From the NCBI RefSeq assembly GCF_026151205.1, contig NC_087077.1, positions 11,816,983 through 11,880,982 of the forward strand: DNA of 64,000 nucleotides. Direction: 5' to 3'. Under the pieces are notes generated by a model that ran no database searches, had not been told where the DNA came from, and was given only the letters and a program-made list of their open reading frames with translations. The DNA comes from Bolinopsis microptera. Its lineage: Eukaryota; Ctenophora; Tentaculata; Lobata; Bolinopsidae. Positions 37,001-46,562 of the stretch are shown here, one piece after another (the stretch's first letter is position 1; every line of letters begins with the position of its first letter). The position numbers and the translations under genes are program-made.

Positions 37001-37935
37001 TGGGGAACAAGACGCTAAACTCTGTAAACGGAGTTTTCTCGGCCAGGAAAAAGGCATTCGCGCTGCAGATAACCAATTCCACCGCTATTTTATGACAAAG
37101 ATCTGAAACAGTTTACACTTCACACACAAAGGAAATTTTCAATAAACTAGAAGTATTAGCTTTACACGAACGTGAGAGCTAAATGTATAATTATGCTTAA
37201 TGCACAAAGGTTTATTCTAACACTGCACCACCAATATTATAAGAAGTTCCACTGTTTTCAAACTTAAACGCACCTAGAAGAGAACCTCGAGTCTTTGCAG
37301 TTACCATTTAACCCATTTATGTATTCAGACAGCGCATTTCTTACATTTGGCCTAAGTTATATAACAAAACAGTCAAACATTATTAACAAGGGACATAAAA
37401 TTATGTCACGACTTGCCTACAGACAAATTTCCTAAATTCATTCAACGTCTACAGTCAGCATGCATGTGCTTACTGCACAAGCACTTAACCATGGAATGAC
37501 AAGGACTGGAACAACTCTAATGTTCGTACTTTTAGAAATTTAATTAATTTGGTACCAAATCATTTACGTTGATAATAACGAGCAACATTACTTTAACCTC
37601 ATAACGAAAATAGTTATTTCGAGCATTTTTCTAACAATGCTATCGCTACCTCGCAATTTCACTGTTAATTTCAAAAACAAAAAATATCTCCGCGCTTTCT
37701 TCAGACCTTGTGTCGTTGTTCTAAATTATGTCAAGAGTAAGAGTTATTTTGAAATTTTAATCTATTACTATTCATATTTGCTAAATAGCGTACTCATATT
37801 GTATTTATTATTCATATTTTAGACTTTGTGGGTGCTATATTTATATTTGATTGTAATTAAAGATTTTAAGTCGTTAGAATGCCGTGTAATGCCTCTGGGA
37901 TAGTGCTCCTCAATCAAGCAATCAATCAATTTACT
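34050..37935 (+). pseudogene. decayed non-LTR retrotransposon (LINE), about 3.9 kb
   Basis: The order of domain remnants fits a LINE: a Cys/His cluster CHTCTKFG..CCYCDNLSHTRC at 34155-34240 (PHD-like finger seen in some LINE ORFs); SISDHLATFVQL at about 35158-35195, the end of an apurinic endonuclease domain; then fragments of reverse transcriptase, with VIPLHNGGS..YRP near 36088-36150, GHSCEHALLEATKTI at 36248-36292 and the LIDHEKVLGGIID turn at about 36808-36846. It ends with a CAATCAAG(CAAT)n tail at 37910-37930. Many stops and frameshifts: not functional. The family cannot be fixed beyond jockey/CR1-like. Confidence 0.75.
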
Positions 37936-38429
37936 CTGTCACATGTTTATAGTGTGACATGTAACCATTTCGTGCCGGCCGTATTTTAGGATATCTTATC
38001 ACTGATTAAGATATCGTTATGTGACAAAGTTAGCCTAGAGGATGAGACGCTTTTCCTAACCATCAATGGGTTTGTGTAATTTCATAGTTTGACAAAGTCA
38101 ACTACACTGTGCCTTTTAATAGGGTCACTTATATTTACCAATATCCTCAAACTCAAAATGAAATGTAGTCCATTTAATAAATGATTAAAAGAACCAATTT
38201 TTAATGTTCCTTACTAAATAAATAATAATAAATTTGGTAGCTTTAAACACAAACTCTAAGCCCAGTGGATAAAACACAAATACGTATGCTCTATTGTGTG
38301 AAACAAAGATATAGATCATACGATAAACTATCAAGGGTGGATTGATTTGGACATAAAAAGTTTTGGAACGAAGATGACATGCTTATTTTTATTTTTATTT
38401 ATTTATTTTTTTTTTTTGAAATTTCAATT
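37936..38429. repeat. continuation of TGTGACAAAGT repeat; otherwise no gene
   Basis: Two more copies of the motif at 38022 and 38090 flank the LINE on its 3' side, so the LINE inserted into an existing repeat field. Confidence 0.5.
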
Positions 38430-38919
38430 AACATTATATATATAAATCAAGCGTTACATTTAGCCATGCAAAATTACAATGACATTTTGATTTACTAAAT
38501 GGGTAAATGGTACTGCAATATAAGTTGCTTAATGTTGCGGATGAAAAACTAACGAGAAAATAAAACTTGATATATAATAATTAATTCGGCTGAAACCAAC
38601 ACTAAGCAAGAGCACATTACGTGGCCGTCTACCAAATTTGATTGACAAACATTTACAAGCAATCAAACTATCTTAAATTAATTATAAGGATTTTGTTCAT
38701 TACAATTCCGTCACCAAACTGATAAAGAAAAAGAAAGGACTAGCAGATAGGAAATTGGACGGGACAGAATTGTAACCATCAAAATACAATTTCTGAGACT
38801 CAGAAGTCTGATGAGCTAATTTGGCAGACTGTTCGCAGCCAGAGGTACTTGATCAGTGTGGCCTTAAAAGTGATATACGCTCTGACTGCGGATACATACT
38901 GGTCGATATTCCTTTTCAG
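38430..38919 (-). pseudogene. LINE 3' fragment, third copy
   Basis: Matches the 3' region of the LINE at 19591-20110 (minus strand, same orientation) from its TATATA end to TTTTCAGC, where the hairpin element begins. Non-coding 3' part with many indels. Confidence 0.75.
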
Positions 38920-39151
38920 CCCATTAGGGACGATAGGGTCGTTTTTATGACCCACCTTTTCTAGACGAAAAACCAAATTACTAAACGCTATAACGAATCT
39001 ATAGCATATATACTCAAAATTTATTGGGCTTCATTATATGTAGCCAATAAATTTTGAGCATATATGCTATAGATTCGTTATAGCGTTTAGTAATTTGGTT
39101 TTTCGTCTAGAAAAGGTGGGTTATAAAAACGACCCTATCGTCCCTAATGGG
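38920..39151. mobile_element. 232-bp hairpin MITE, piggyBac-like ends
   Basis: CCCATTAGGGACGATAGGGT at the left is repeated inverted at the right; the two arms (about 100 bp each) are nearly identical and face each other across about 15 bp. TTAA follows the right end, and CCC..GGG ends are usual for piggyBac, but the left flank is TTCAGC (LINE sequence), so one copy of the TTAA duplication is missing. Confidence 0.7.
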
Positions 39152-39175
39152 TTAAACATTAAACGAGGCATCTAA

Positions 39176-39237
39176 AAGGGCCCCGGCAGTTGAAACAACT
39201 TAGAATTTAGATCGATGTATTTTTGGACGCTGATTCC
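39176..39237. repeat. fragment of family F (370-bp element)
   Basis: AAAAGGGCCCCGGCAGTTGA .. TTTGGACGCTGATTCCGAAT matches 24648-24710. The inverted duplication's right arm begins at its edge. Confidence 0.7.
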
Positions 39238-39419
39238 GAATCTCTCTGCTGACTACTGACTACAATTATAAAGTTATGACTTCGAGGTTATACTTATTAT
39301 AAGTATAAACTCGAAGCCATAATGGTTAGGCCCGTTAAACTTAATGTATCAAGTACGAGCTTGAAAGAGTTTACATGAAGACCCCACCAGGCGTTCATTC
39401 AAAGCTGTGGCATAATTAC

Positions 39420-39511
39420 TTGTCATACGTTGTATGACCCGCCGCGCACGAGTGCGCGGCTCCCCCTGTATCGTAGAAACTCGACAGTGGGGGTTGCACC
39501 ACGTGATACAA
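39420..39511. mobile_element. GC-rich mini-MITE, family B
   Basis: TTGTCATACGTTGTATGACC ... CCACGTGATACAA with exact 8-bp duplication ATAATTAC. Inverse counterpart of the copy at 25448; its flank is again family D sequence. Confidence 0.85.
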
Positions 39512-39557
39512 ATAATTACAGGCTGAGCGCCGCCCAGTAAGAAAGGTTTGGCATCGT

Positions 39558-39755
39558 CTTGACATACGTTGCATACCACTTTTCGCGCGCCGATACTCAA
39601 TACTTGTTGTTAATGATCTGGCCAGGCGCGCGCTACTTCGTAGCACTTGCCATAACATTTCGAGAAGAAAGCAGCGCGCGCTACTTCGAAGAAATTTAGA
39701 CGAGTAACATCCGCGTCAAATACTTGGATACGAAACAATGAAACAGGTATAAAGC
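39558..39755. mobile_element. GC-rich MITE, family C
   Basis: Inverse counterpart of 25211-25400, from CTTGACATACGTTGCATACC to the degraded end near 39750. Contains GCGCGC hairpins. Confidence 0.7.
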
Positions 39756-40260
39756 ATCGTCAATTAAGTATTACTATTGAATATCATGGCTACTTGCCAT
39801 GATGAAACTTTATTTGTTATTCATGTGTTTCGGACACAATAAGTGTATTTATATTTTACGACTGTGTCGTTTGTACAGAAAATAACTCATCACTCGTTGA
39901 ACTTGAAGCTTGGAGCTTGGATTCTCTATCAAATATAACTCTCTCATGATTGCAACTCTTAGTATCAATCAAATAACTCGTTACAGAGCCTTTTGTAAAT
40001 AACAAGTCGCATCGATCAGTCGTATCGATGGTGTATTAGTTATTATCGCAAACTGCTTTGAGGATTTTGTGAGTTCTGAGCTAAGAGTACAACTATAATT
40101 ATAACTAAAATTCCGCCATTTTTATCGACGTAGGCGGACGCTAGATTTCCATCCACTGTATATAAGATCTGATCAGCTATAACTTCATGGTACAGTAAAA
40201 CCCCTATTTAGTTTTACCGTACACAGTACACAGTACCTCTTCCCCTAAAATGTGTAATTA

Positions 40261-41036
40261 TACAGGGTGGGCCAAAAGTCAGTACCCATACGTTGGCCTT
40301 AATAGCTCCGCCGTGTTTTATATTTGAGAGCTGTTGCTTTGCAGATGGCATACTGTACTTACTGGTTCGAGGATTCCGTCGTCAAAATTTGAAAATTCGA
40401 ATATTTTAGACCACGCCCATTCAATATTAAAACACCTATATTGTTTTCTCTGAACATGCTGAACGCCTAATTTTTTCAGAGACGGTAGATTATCAAATGT
40501 TGCATAAGATCTGAAAACATGAGGCAAAACGGATTAGAAATGACGAAGTTATCAAGCATTTTCTGTACCTTGTTAACAGTATTGACTGGGTGATTATGTG
40601 ACACCGTGACACGACACCTTAATTGGGCACCCTTAACAATTCCCATAATGTTTAACGGGGTAGTTAACGGGGGCACCTTATCACGTGATTAGGTAAACCA
40701 ATCACCTGATCACACGTAATGAATAAACTCGTTTTGCTTCATATCTCGGTCATCTGAGAAGCTACAGTTCTAATTCTTTCAGGACAAACGTAATTCGAAT
40801 GGCCAAACACAATTCAGTAACATTTAGCTTGATCCGACTATCAAAACTATCAAATAAATGTGAAAATGAACCTCCATTTGAAAAAAATGAACGCGAATAT
40901 TTTTCGAGTTGACAAATTCCTCGAACCAGTGGTGGTACTATACTAAGTCATACCAGAAAGAAGTATTTAAATTGGGCTCTCAGTGACTGAGCTATAAAGG
41001 CCAACGTATGGGTACTGACTTTTGGCCCACCCTGTA
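40261..41036. mobile_element. mariner-like MITE, about 775 bp
   Basis: TACAGGGTGGGCCAAAAGTC at 40261 and its inverse ending at 41036 form a TIR that extends about 45 bp, through CCCATACGTTGGCCTT. TA target duplication; the left arm (about 24312-24330) shows the empty ATTATATAATTA site. The CAGGG terminus and TA site are typical of Tc1/mariner. No transposase frame. Confidence 0.85.
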
Positions 41037-41044
41037 TAATTATA

Positions 41045-41159
41045 TTTGTAGTGCGATGCACTTCTGGGTCGCGCGCGCGCATCCAATAATGCTTCGGTAG
41101 ATCGGCGAGATGCACCACTGTGCCTCACCGAGCTGCGAAGGATTGACATCGTGAATCAA
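41045..41159. mobile_element. GC-rich mini-MITE, family A
   Basis: TTTGTAGTGCGATGCACTTC ... GACATCGTGAATCAA, exact 8-bp duplication TAATTATA. It lies 8 bp from the mariner-like MITE and is also absent from the left arm. Confidence 0.85.
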
Positions 41160-41603
41160 TAATTATATCTACAATCTAGCAATTATTTGGGCATATACGC
41201 ACGTACCAAATTTGCTAGCTTTTGGCCCACGAATTAGTCATAAATATTTTTGAATGAGACCAATTTTATATAAAACTAAAAGGTTCTGGTTAGCCTAAAC
41301 AGTAAACAGTAAACTGTACCTTAATCTCTGATTTCAAATCGCAGCATAATAATACAGGTAATTTATGTGTTATAAACAGTTATACTTATGTATAATTCTT
41401 GATTAACGGTGTCAACCCATCGAGATCGCGCGTTGCTCTGCACTCTGCGAAGCAGAGCAACGATTAATTGACGATGTCAATTCATCTCAGCTCGGCGCGG
41501 CACAGTAGCGCATCTTGCCGATCTAAAGAAAGAAGCCTTGTTGAGTGCGCCTTATTGAGTGCGCGGCGCGGCACAGTAACGCATCGCGCTACAAAGCAAC
41601 GAT

Positions 41604-41702
41604 TTGATACATGTTTCGTATCCAAATATCAGAGATATTATTATATTCCGCCTTCGGCGGCGCGCGCTTCGCGCGCGAAAAGTGGCATGCAACGTATGTC
41701 AA
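41604..41702. mobile_element. GC-rich mini-MITE, family C (99 bp)
   Basis: TTGATACATGTTTCGTATCC ... GGCATGCAACGTATGTCAA, exact 8-bp duplication GCAACGAT. Interior hairpins GCCTTCGGCGG and GCGCGCTTCGCGCGC. Confidence 0.88.
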
Positions 41703-41816
41703 GCAACGATCGACGATGCGAAGCAAAATGCTAGTTTGCGCGCGGCGCGTCGAAGCGGCAAAGTCCTCCAAGCTTAATTATGGAATTGTAGTTGTAGGTG
41801 CACGATAAAAATAAAC

Positions 41817-41899
41817 TTACCTGGGGACCTCAGGCTATCATGTTCATAAACATATAGAGATTAGGCCGGTAGAATGTCAGGCTGAGCGCGGCCCAGTAA
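41817..41899. mobile_element. GC-rich mini-MITE, family D (83 bp)
   Basis: TTACCTGGGGACCTCAGGC ... GAGCGCGGCCCAGTAA, exact 8-bp duplication AAATAAAC. Confidence 0.87.
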
Positions 41900-42388
41900 A
41901 AATAAACTTGCTCGGGTTTTGAAAAATCCGAGGCCGGGCCGAAATAATAATTAACTATGGCTCAGAGACAAATTCTTTCCTTAGATTAAAAAGGCTGCGT
42001 GGTACTGAAGCCTACTGGCACACAAGTCCGGCCCTGTGCTCGGCGGGATCTTTTCAAGTTTCAATTTCCTGCAGAGTGAAAGAAGCTTGACGGATGTTAC
42101 ATGCATTGTTACTCGTCTAAATTTCTTCAAAGTAGCACGCGCCGGCATAGCACGTTTTTTTAATTTCTTCTTGCAAATCTATTTGCTGTTTATAATTATG
42201 AGCTGAATTTTATAGTAACAACAAACAAGTAACATAAACATCGCGCGCGAAGGGGAAACACTATAACTATAAAACAAAAAATAAAATAAAATGGACCCAT
42301 CCGATCAGCAATCTCAGTATATAAATAGTTAATGATAGGTTAAAGTCAAGATTAGCCGTTACAGGGTTAGGATTTAATTAGGGTTAAG

Positions 42389-42506
42389 TTGTAGCGCGAT
42401 GCGTTACTGTGCCGCGCCGCGCACTCAATGAGGCTTCTCACAGCTAGATCGGCGAGATGCGCTACTGTGCCGCGCCGAGCTGCGATGAATTGACATCGTC
42501 AATTAA
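42389..42506. mobile_element. GC-rich mini-MITE, family A, uninterrupted copy
   Basis: TTGTAGCGCGATGCGTTACT ... TGACATCGTCAATTAA; flanks GGGTTAAG and GGGTTAAT. The left-arm allele (about 23236-23574) is split by a family D element and further sequence. Confidence 0.8.
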
Positions 42507-42567
42507 GGGTTAATTAAGCAATCAAATTCAAAGTAACATAACATTAACGGGCGGCGGGTGTTATTGT

Positions 42568-42665
42568 TTGTATCACGTGGTGACCCCCACTGTCGCTTCA
42601 CTAGAGTTTCTACGATACAGGGGAGCCGCGCACTCGTGCGCGGCGGGTCATACAACGTATAACAA
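42568..42665. mobile_element. GC-rich mini-MITE, family B
   Basis: TTGTATCACGTGGTGACCCC ... CATACAACGTATAACAA, exact 8-bp duplication GTTATTGT. Inverse counterpart of 23075-23172. Confidence 0.85.
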
Positions 42666-43232
42666 GTTATTGTTATTTGAAGTAGAATAGATCGACGTGG
42701 GCTCGTTATATAATAGTTGTGCCCGGTCCAATTTGTAGGTTTATAACCTACCAGGGCGCGCATCGAGTTGGACTCGTCGATGGTCCTATATACTTGGACG
42801 TTGATTCACGATGTCAATCCTTCAGCTTCGCAGTGCAGCACGATGTCAATCCTTCGCAGCTCGGTGGTTGCAAGAAGCATTATTTGATGCGCGCGTGACC
42901 CAGTAGTGCATCGCGCTACAAATTTGGACGGTAATATTTGGAACAAATATTTTACGAGTATCACCCATTAAGTCCAATTTATCGTTTCGAATAAATGTTA
43001 AACTGTTAATTGCTTTTTTGCTTTTGTAATTGTTAAATTAAAACAGTTTAAATTGTCGGCAGCGGATGTTTTTTATTGGTTATTCTGAAGTTTAAATACT
43101 TCCCGATTAATTAATCGAAAGCCCGGGTTATTCGTACAGTATAAGTGTCATTATTATATCACGATCACGGTACACTTATTATAAGTATAACACATACAAC
43201 ATAGTCATAACAGTCAAAATTGGACGTGACAG

Positions 43233-43266
43233 GGTCTCAGTCAGATTTAGGAGTCGCAATAAACTC
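43233..43266 (+). pseudogene. LINE fragment, 5' piece of the copy at 44818
   Basis: TCAGTCAGATTTAGGAGTCG.. is LINE sequence (inverse of 21055-21085) cut off from the rest by the 1.55-kb insertion. Confidence 0.75.
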
Positions 43267-44817
43267 TTGTATCACGCGGTGACCCCCATAGTAGGCAGTG
43301 CGCCATTGACAATAAGACGCGCGCGCTGACCATTGAATGGTTTTTTTGCTCTTATTTCGGCCAGCACATTATTTTGGAAACAATCGAAAAGTTATTATAC
43401 TTCCCATATAACAATTTTGTTGAAATTTGGTCAGCTTACGTAAACACTTATGTTCTACTGAACCTAATTTAGTTTGAGCAATTTCGATGCTCAGAATTTG
43501 AGTTATCAACGAATTTATACCTATTTTGTCATTTTTAGACCTCTTAATCAAGGCCAATCTCTCCCAACTAAATTAGGTTCGGTAGTTAAGTATGATTGGA
43601 AGGTTCTGACAAATTTTCAGCATGATTTATGTTCAGGAACCGACGATATGACAGAATAATACGACAAAAATCAACGAATTTCGTCAAATTACGCGACTTT
43701 TACACCTAATTTTGCTCCAAAAGCCGCGCACTATCAAATATGGCACCTAGGCGAAATTCACTGATCATTCCAAAAAGGTATGATAAATTTGCTACTGTGA
43801 AAATTCTCACAGTCTCTAGAAAACGATGGTACAAAAATTTTGAAAATCCGAGCAAGTTTATTTTTATCGTGCACCGCCTACCCATAGTAGAGGCTCTTAC
43901 GGGCAAAAAGACGTGTTTTTTGCTACGAGTTTAGAAACCTAACCGCTAATTGGACACAATAGTATGATGTCTAAGGATCGATAATATGTTAAGAAGTATA
44001 AATTTGGCGTTATTAGTCACGTGCTATACCAATGCGCGTTTTAAACTTTGACAGTCTATTACTCTAAGGCAAATAGAGTAATTATATTCATATTTTGTCA
44101 GCAATAAGATCACATTATTTTCTATTTAGTGTGAAAATATGAGCTAGAACGGACATAATCTCGCTAAGTTATAGCTGTTTGAAATTTATGATGAACGCGC
44201 GGGTGCCAATTGATAACAACTAAATGCTTTTGCGCGTAGTGCACGTCGAAAATTTGGCAAAAAAGCTTGCGGAGTGACAATATTCAAACTTCGATAAAGT
44301 ATATGAAGTGGGTACTTCTCGGAAAGGAAAAATTAAGGCAAACACGATGTGACTATTTTTGGGTTGATTTAATACAACTGCAAAAAATTATTCAAACTTC
44401 AAGCAAAAAAAGTTAAAATTTTTACCACTTTTTGGGTTTTTTGCCCGCGTAAAAATAGAGGGATTTTAAAAATTTTTAAACCATCTTGTGCGGCTGTATT
44501 TTAGCTTTTTCCACGCAAGTTTTGCCGACATGCCAACAAAATTAACTTGCTCAAAATATCAAAAAACATGGTTTTTTGGCCTATTTTTTGCCCAAAAATC
44601 GTTTTTCCGATTTTACCCGCGTAAACTCAGTCCAATCATCTCGAAACCACTTTTAATCGATTCTACGGTCAAAAATACGTCCAGAAAGGTGTATCTGGGG
44701 TCCCTAGCGTATCGAGCAGACAATGCCCGTAAGAGCTTCTACTACCACGGTCGCTTCACTATAGCTACAGGGGGAGCCGCGCACTTCGTGCGCGGCGAGT
44801 CATACAACGTATGACAA
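43267..44817. mobile_element. 1,551-bp long relative of the family B mini-MITEs
   Basis: Its ends (TTGTATCACGCGGTGACCCC and inverse of TTGTCATACGTTGTATGACT) and its last about 100 bp match the ~100-bp family B elements. It is inserted in a LINE with exact 8-bp duplication ATAAACTC, and the left-arm LINE (about 21060) is the empty site. The interior is AT-rich; the longest frame (44488-44814, 108 codons) has no domain I recognise, so it is non-autonomous or a decayed parent. Confidence 0.82.
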
Positions 44818-45935
44818 ATAAACTCTAGGTTTAATTGGGGAGCACAATGTAAAGCGCTTGTTTCCAAAGCTAACTCCGGACTTGAACTACTTAGGAGAAC
44901 ATGTCATTTCACTACAGACAAAAGGCAGAAAAGATCGTTCTATTTACCGTTAATTAGGTCTATATTTGATACATGTTTCGTATCCCAATATCAGAGAAAA
45001 GTGGCATGCAACGTATGTCAAGTCTAAATTTGAACATTGTTCTGTCATATGGTCCCCTCAAACTGCAAGTAATCTTGAACAGTTTGTTGCTATCCAAAAG
45101 AGGACCATTAAATGGATCAATGGTGAACCTTACTCCAGTTATTATGACGATAAACTTGCTACAGAGCAAAAGAAATTAAATATTCTCCCTGTGAAACAGA
45201 AGTTTATTTATAACGATCTTATGACCTTCTATAAAATAGTGAATAGCATAATTCCAGTTTCGCTCCCTACTTATATAGTCCTATGCTGTGAGCTGTTCAG
45301 AGGGCACCCGATACACTAGGCACAATGCTCAAATAATTGATAGGTCGGATACTTCAACTTACATGAGTACTACTGTGCCCTGCTCGGATGCCTTCCGAAA
45401 TAGCTATTTTCATAGATCTATGCTGAAATGGAATGGTCTACCAGTATGTATTCGGCAGTCAGAGCGGATTTCTACTTATAAGGCCGAACTGATCAAGTAC
45501 CTCTGGGCTGCCGATACAGTCTGGTCAGATTAGCTCGTCAGTCTTATGATTCTCAGAAATGTGTTTTTTGTTGGTTACAATTCTGTCCGTCCGATTTCCT
45601 ATCCGCTTATCTTCCTTATTTTTCTTCTATCAGTTGTGACAGAATTGTAACGAACAAAATTCCTATAATTATTTAAGATATGTTTGATTTCTTGTTATTG
45701 TTTGTCATTCAAATTTGGTAGACGGCCCCAACGTTAATGTGGCTCTTGCTATGTGTTGGTGCAGCCGAATTAATTATTATGTAATCAAGTTTATTTTTCT
45801 TTTTTAGTTAGTTGTCATCCGGACAAACATTAAGCAACTTATATTGCAGTACCATTTATCAATTAGAATATCAAAATATGTCATTGTAATTTTGCATGGC
45901 TGAAATGTAACGCTTGATTTATATATATAATAATT
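44818..45935 (+). pseudogene. LINE fragment, C-terminal region, right-arm copy
   Basis: Right-arm counterpart of 19591-21085. Frames 44966-45319 and 45288-45533 read SKFEHCSVIWSPQTASNLEQ, KLNILPVKQKFIYNDLMTFY and SMLKWNGLPVCIRQSE, the C-terminal region of jockey/CR1-like ORF2 proteins. A one-base break at about 45310 and the 56-bp MITE at 44966 disrupt it. The 3' end is the TATATA tract at 45925. Confidence 0.82.
44966..45021. mobile_element. GC-rich mini-MITE, family C, only 56 bp
   Basis: TTGATACATGTTTCGTATCC ... GGCATGCAACGTATGTCAA within the LINE, flanked by GTCTATAT and GTCTAAAT (8-bp duplication, one change). The left-arm LINE near 20510 has the empty site. It is little more than its two termini. 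Confidence 0.88.
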
Positions 45936-46429
45936 AATTGAATTTTCAAATAAAAAAGTAGTGTTTTGGTCAGATGTTGTAATATTAGTGTCGCTTATTA
46001 CAGTTGAAGATACAATCAATCTGTCAAATATTTGAATTCAAATTGACTCTATTGGTCTGATGCTTGTTTGTCCTAAACTTATGACCAGAGGAATTTATAA
46101 CCCCTGATATGTTATAACCCCTGATTTTCATTTGAATCAAGTCAAGAAATTTTCTTGATTTGATTCAAATGAAAAATCATTACACTTTGCCTGCTTGTGT
46201 ACTAATAGTGCCATTGTCGTGTTGTCTAAGTTGGTACATTGTACAATAATGCTCTCGAAACCAAGTACTGTTAAAATGTCTTCATTTCGCATTTGGAAGA
46301 GTTGTTCCCATTCGTAATGGTAACTATCACAACATTTTGCAGTGCATATGGAATGAAATGACAAAAGCTACTCCCAAGAACTGAATCCAAGAAATGGCAG
46401 AAGAATAGCGTGTTTGCACCTGTAATAGA

Positions 46430-46562
46430 ATGCCACTGAAGGGACGTGTCGTACAGCCTGTCAGAATATGTCAGATAAACCACATTACTGGACCTGCCGT
46501 GGAGTTGTCCTCCTCCCAGAACACCCACAACTTTGAGGAGACCACTTACATCTCCTTTGTTG
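46430..46562 (+). CDS. WASF: WAVE exon 1
   Basis: Codes MPLKGRVVQPVRIC.. to ISFV; donor G|GTTAGC, leaves phase 1. The end (EETTYISFVG) aligns with family residues ECVTNISLAN before the first long helix. A possible acceptor (TGTAATAG) sits just before the ATG, so an upstream non-coding exon is possible. Confidence 0.82.
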
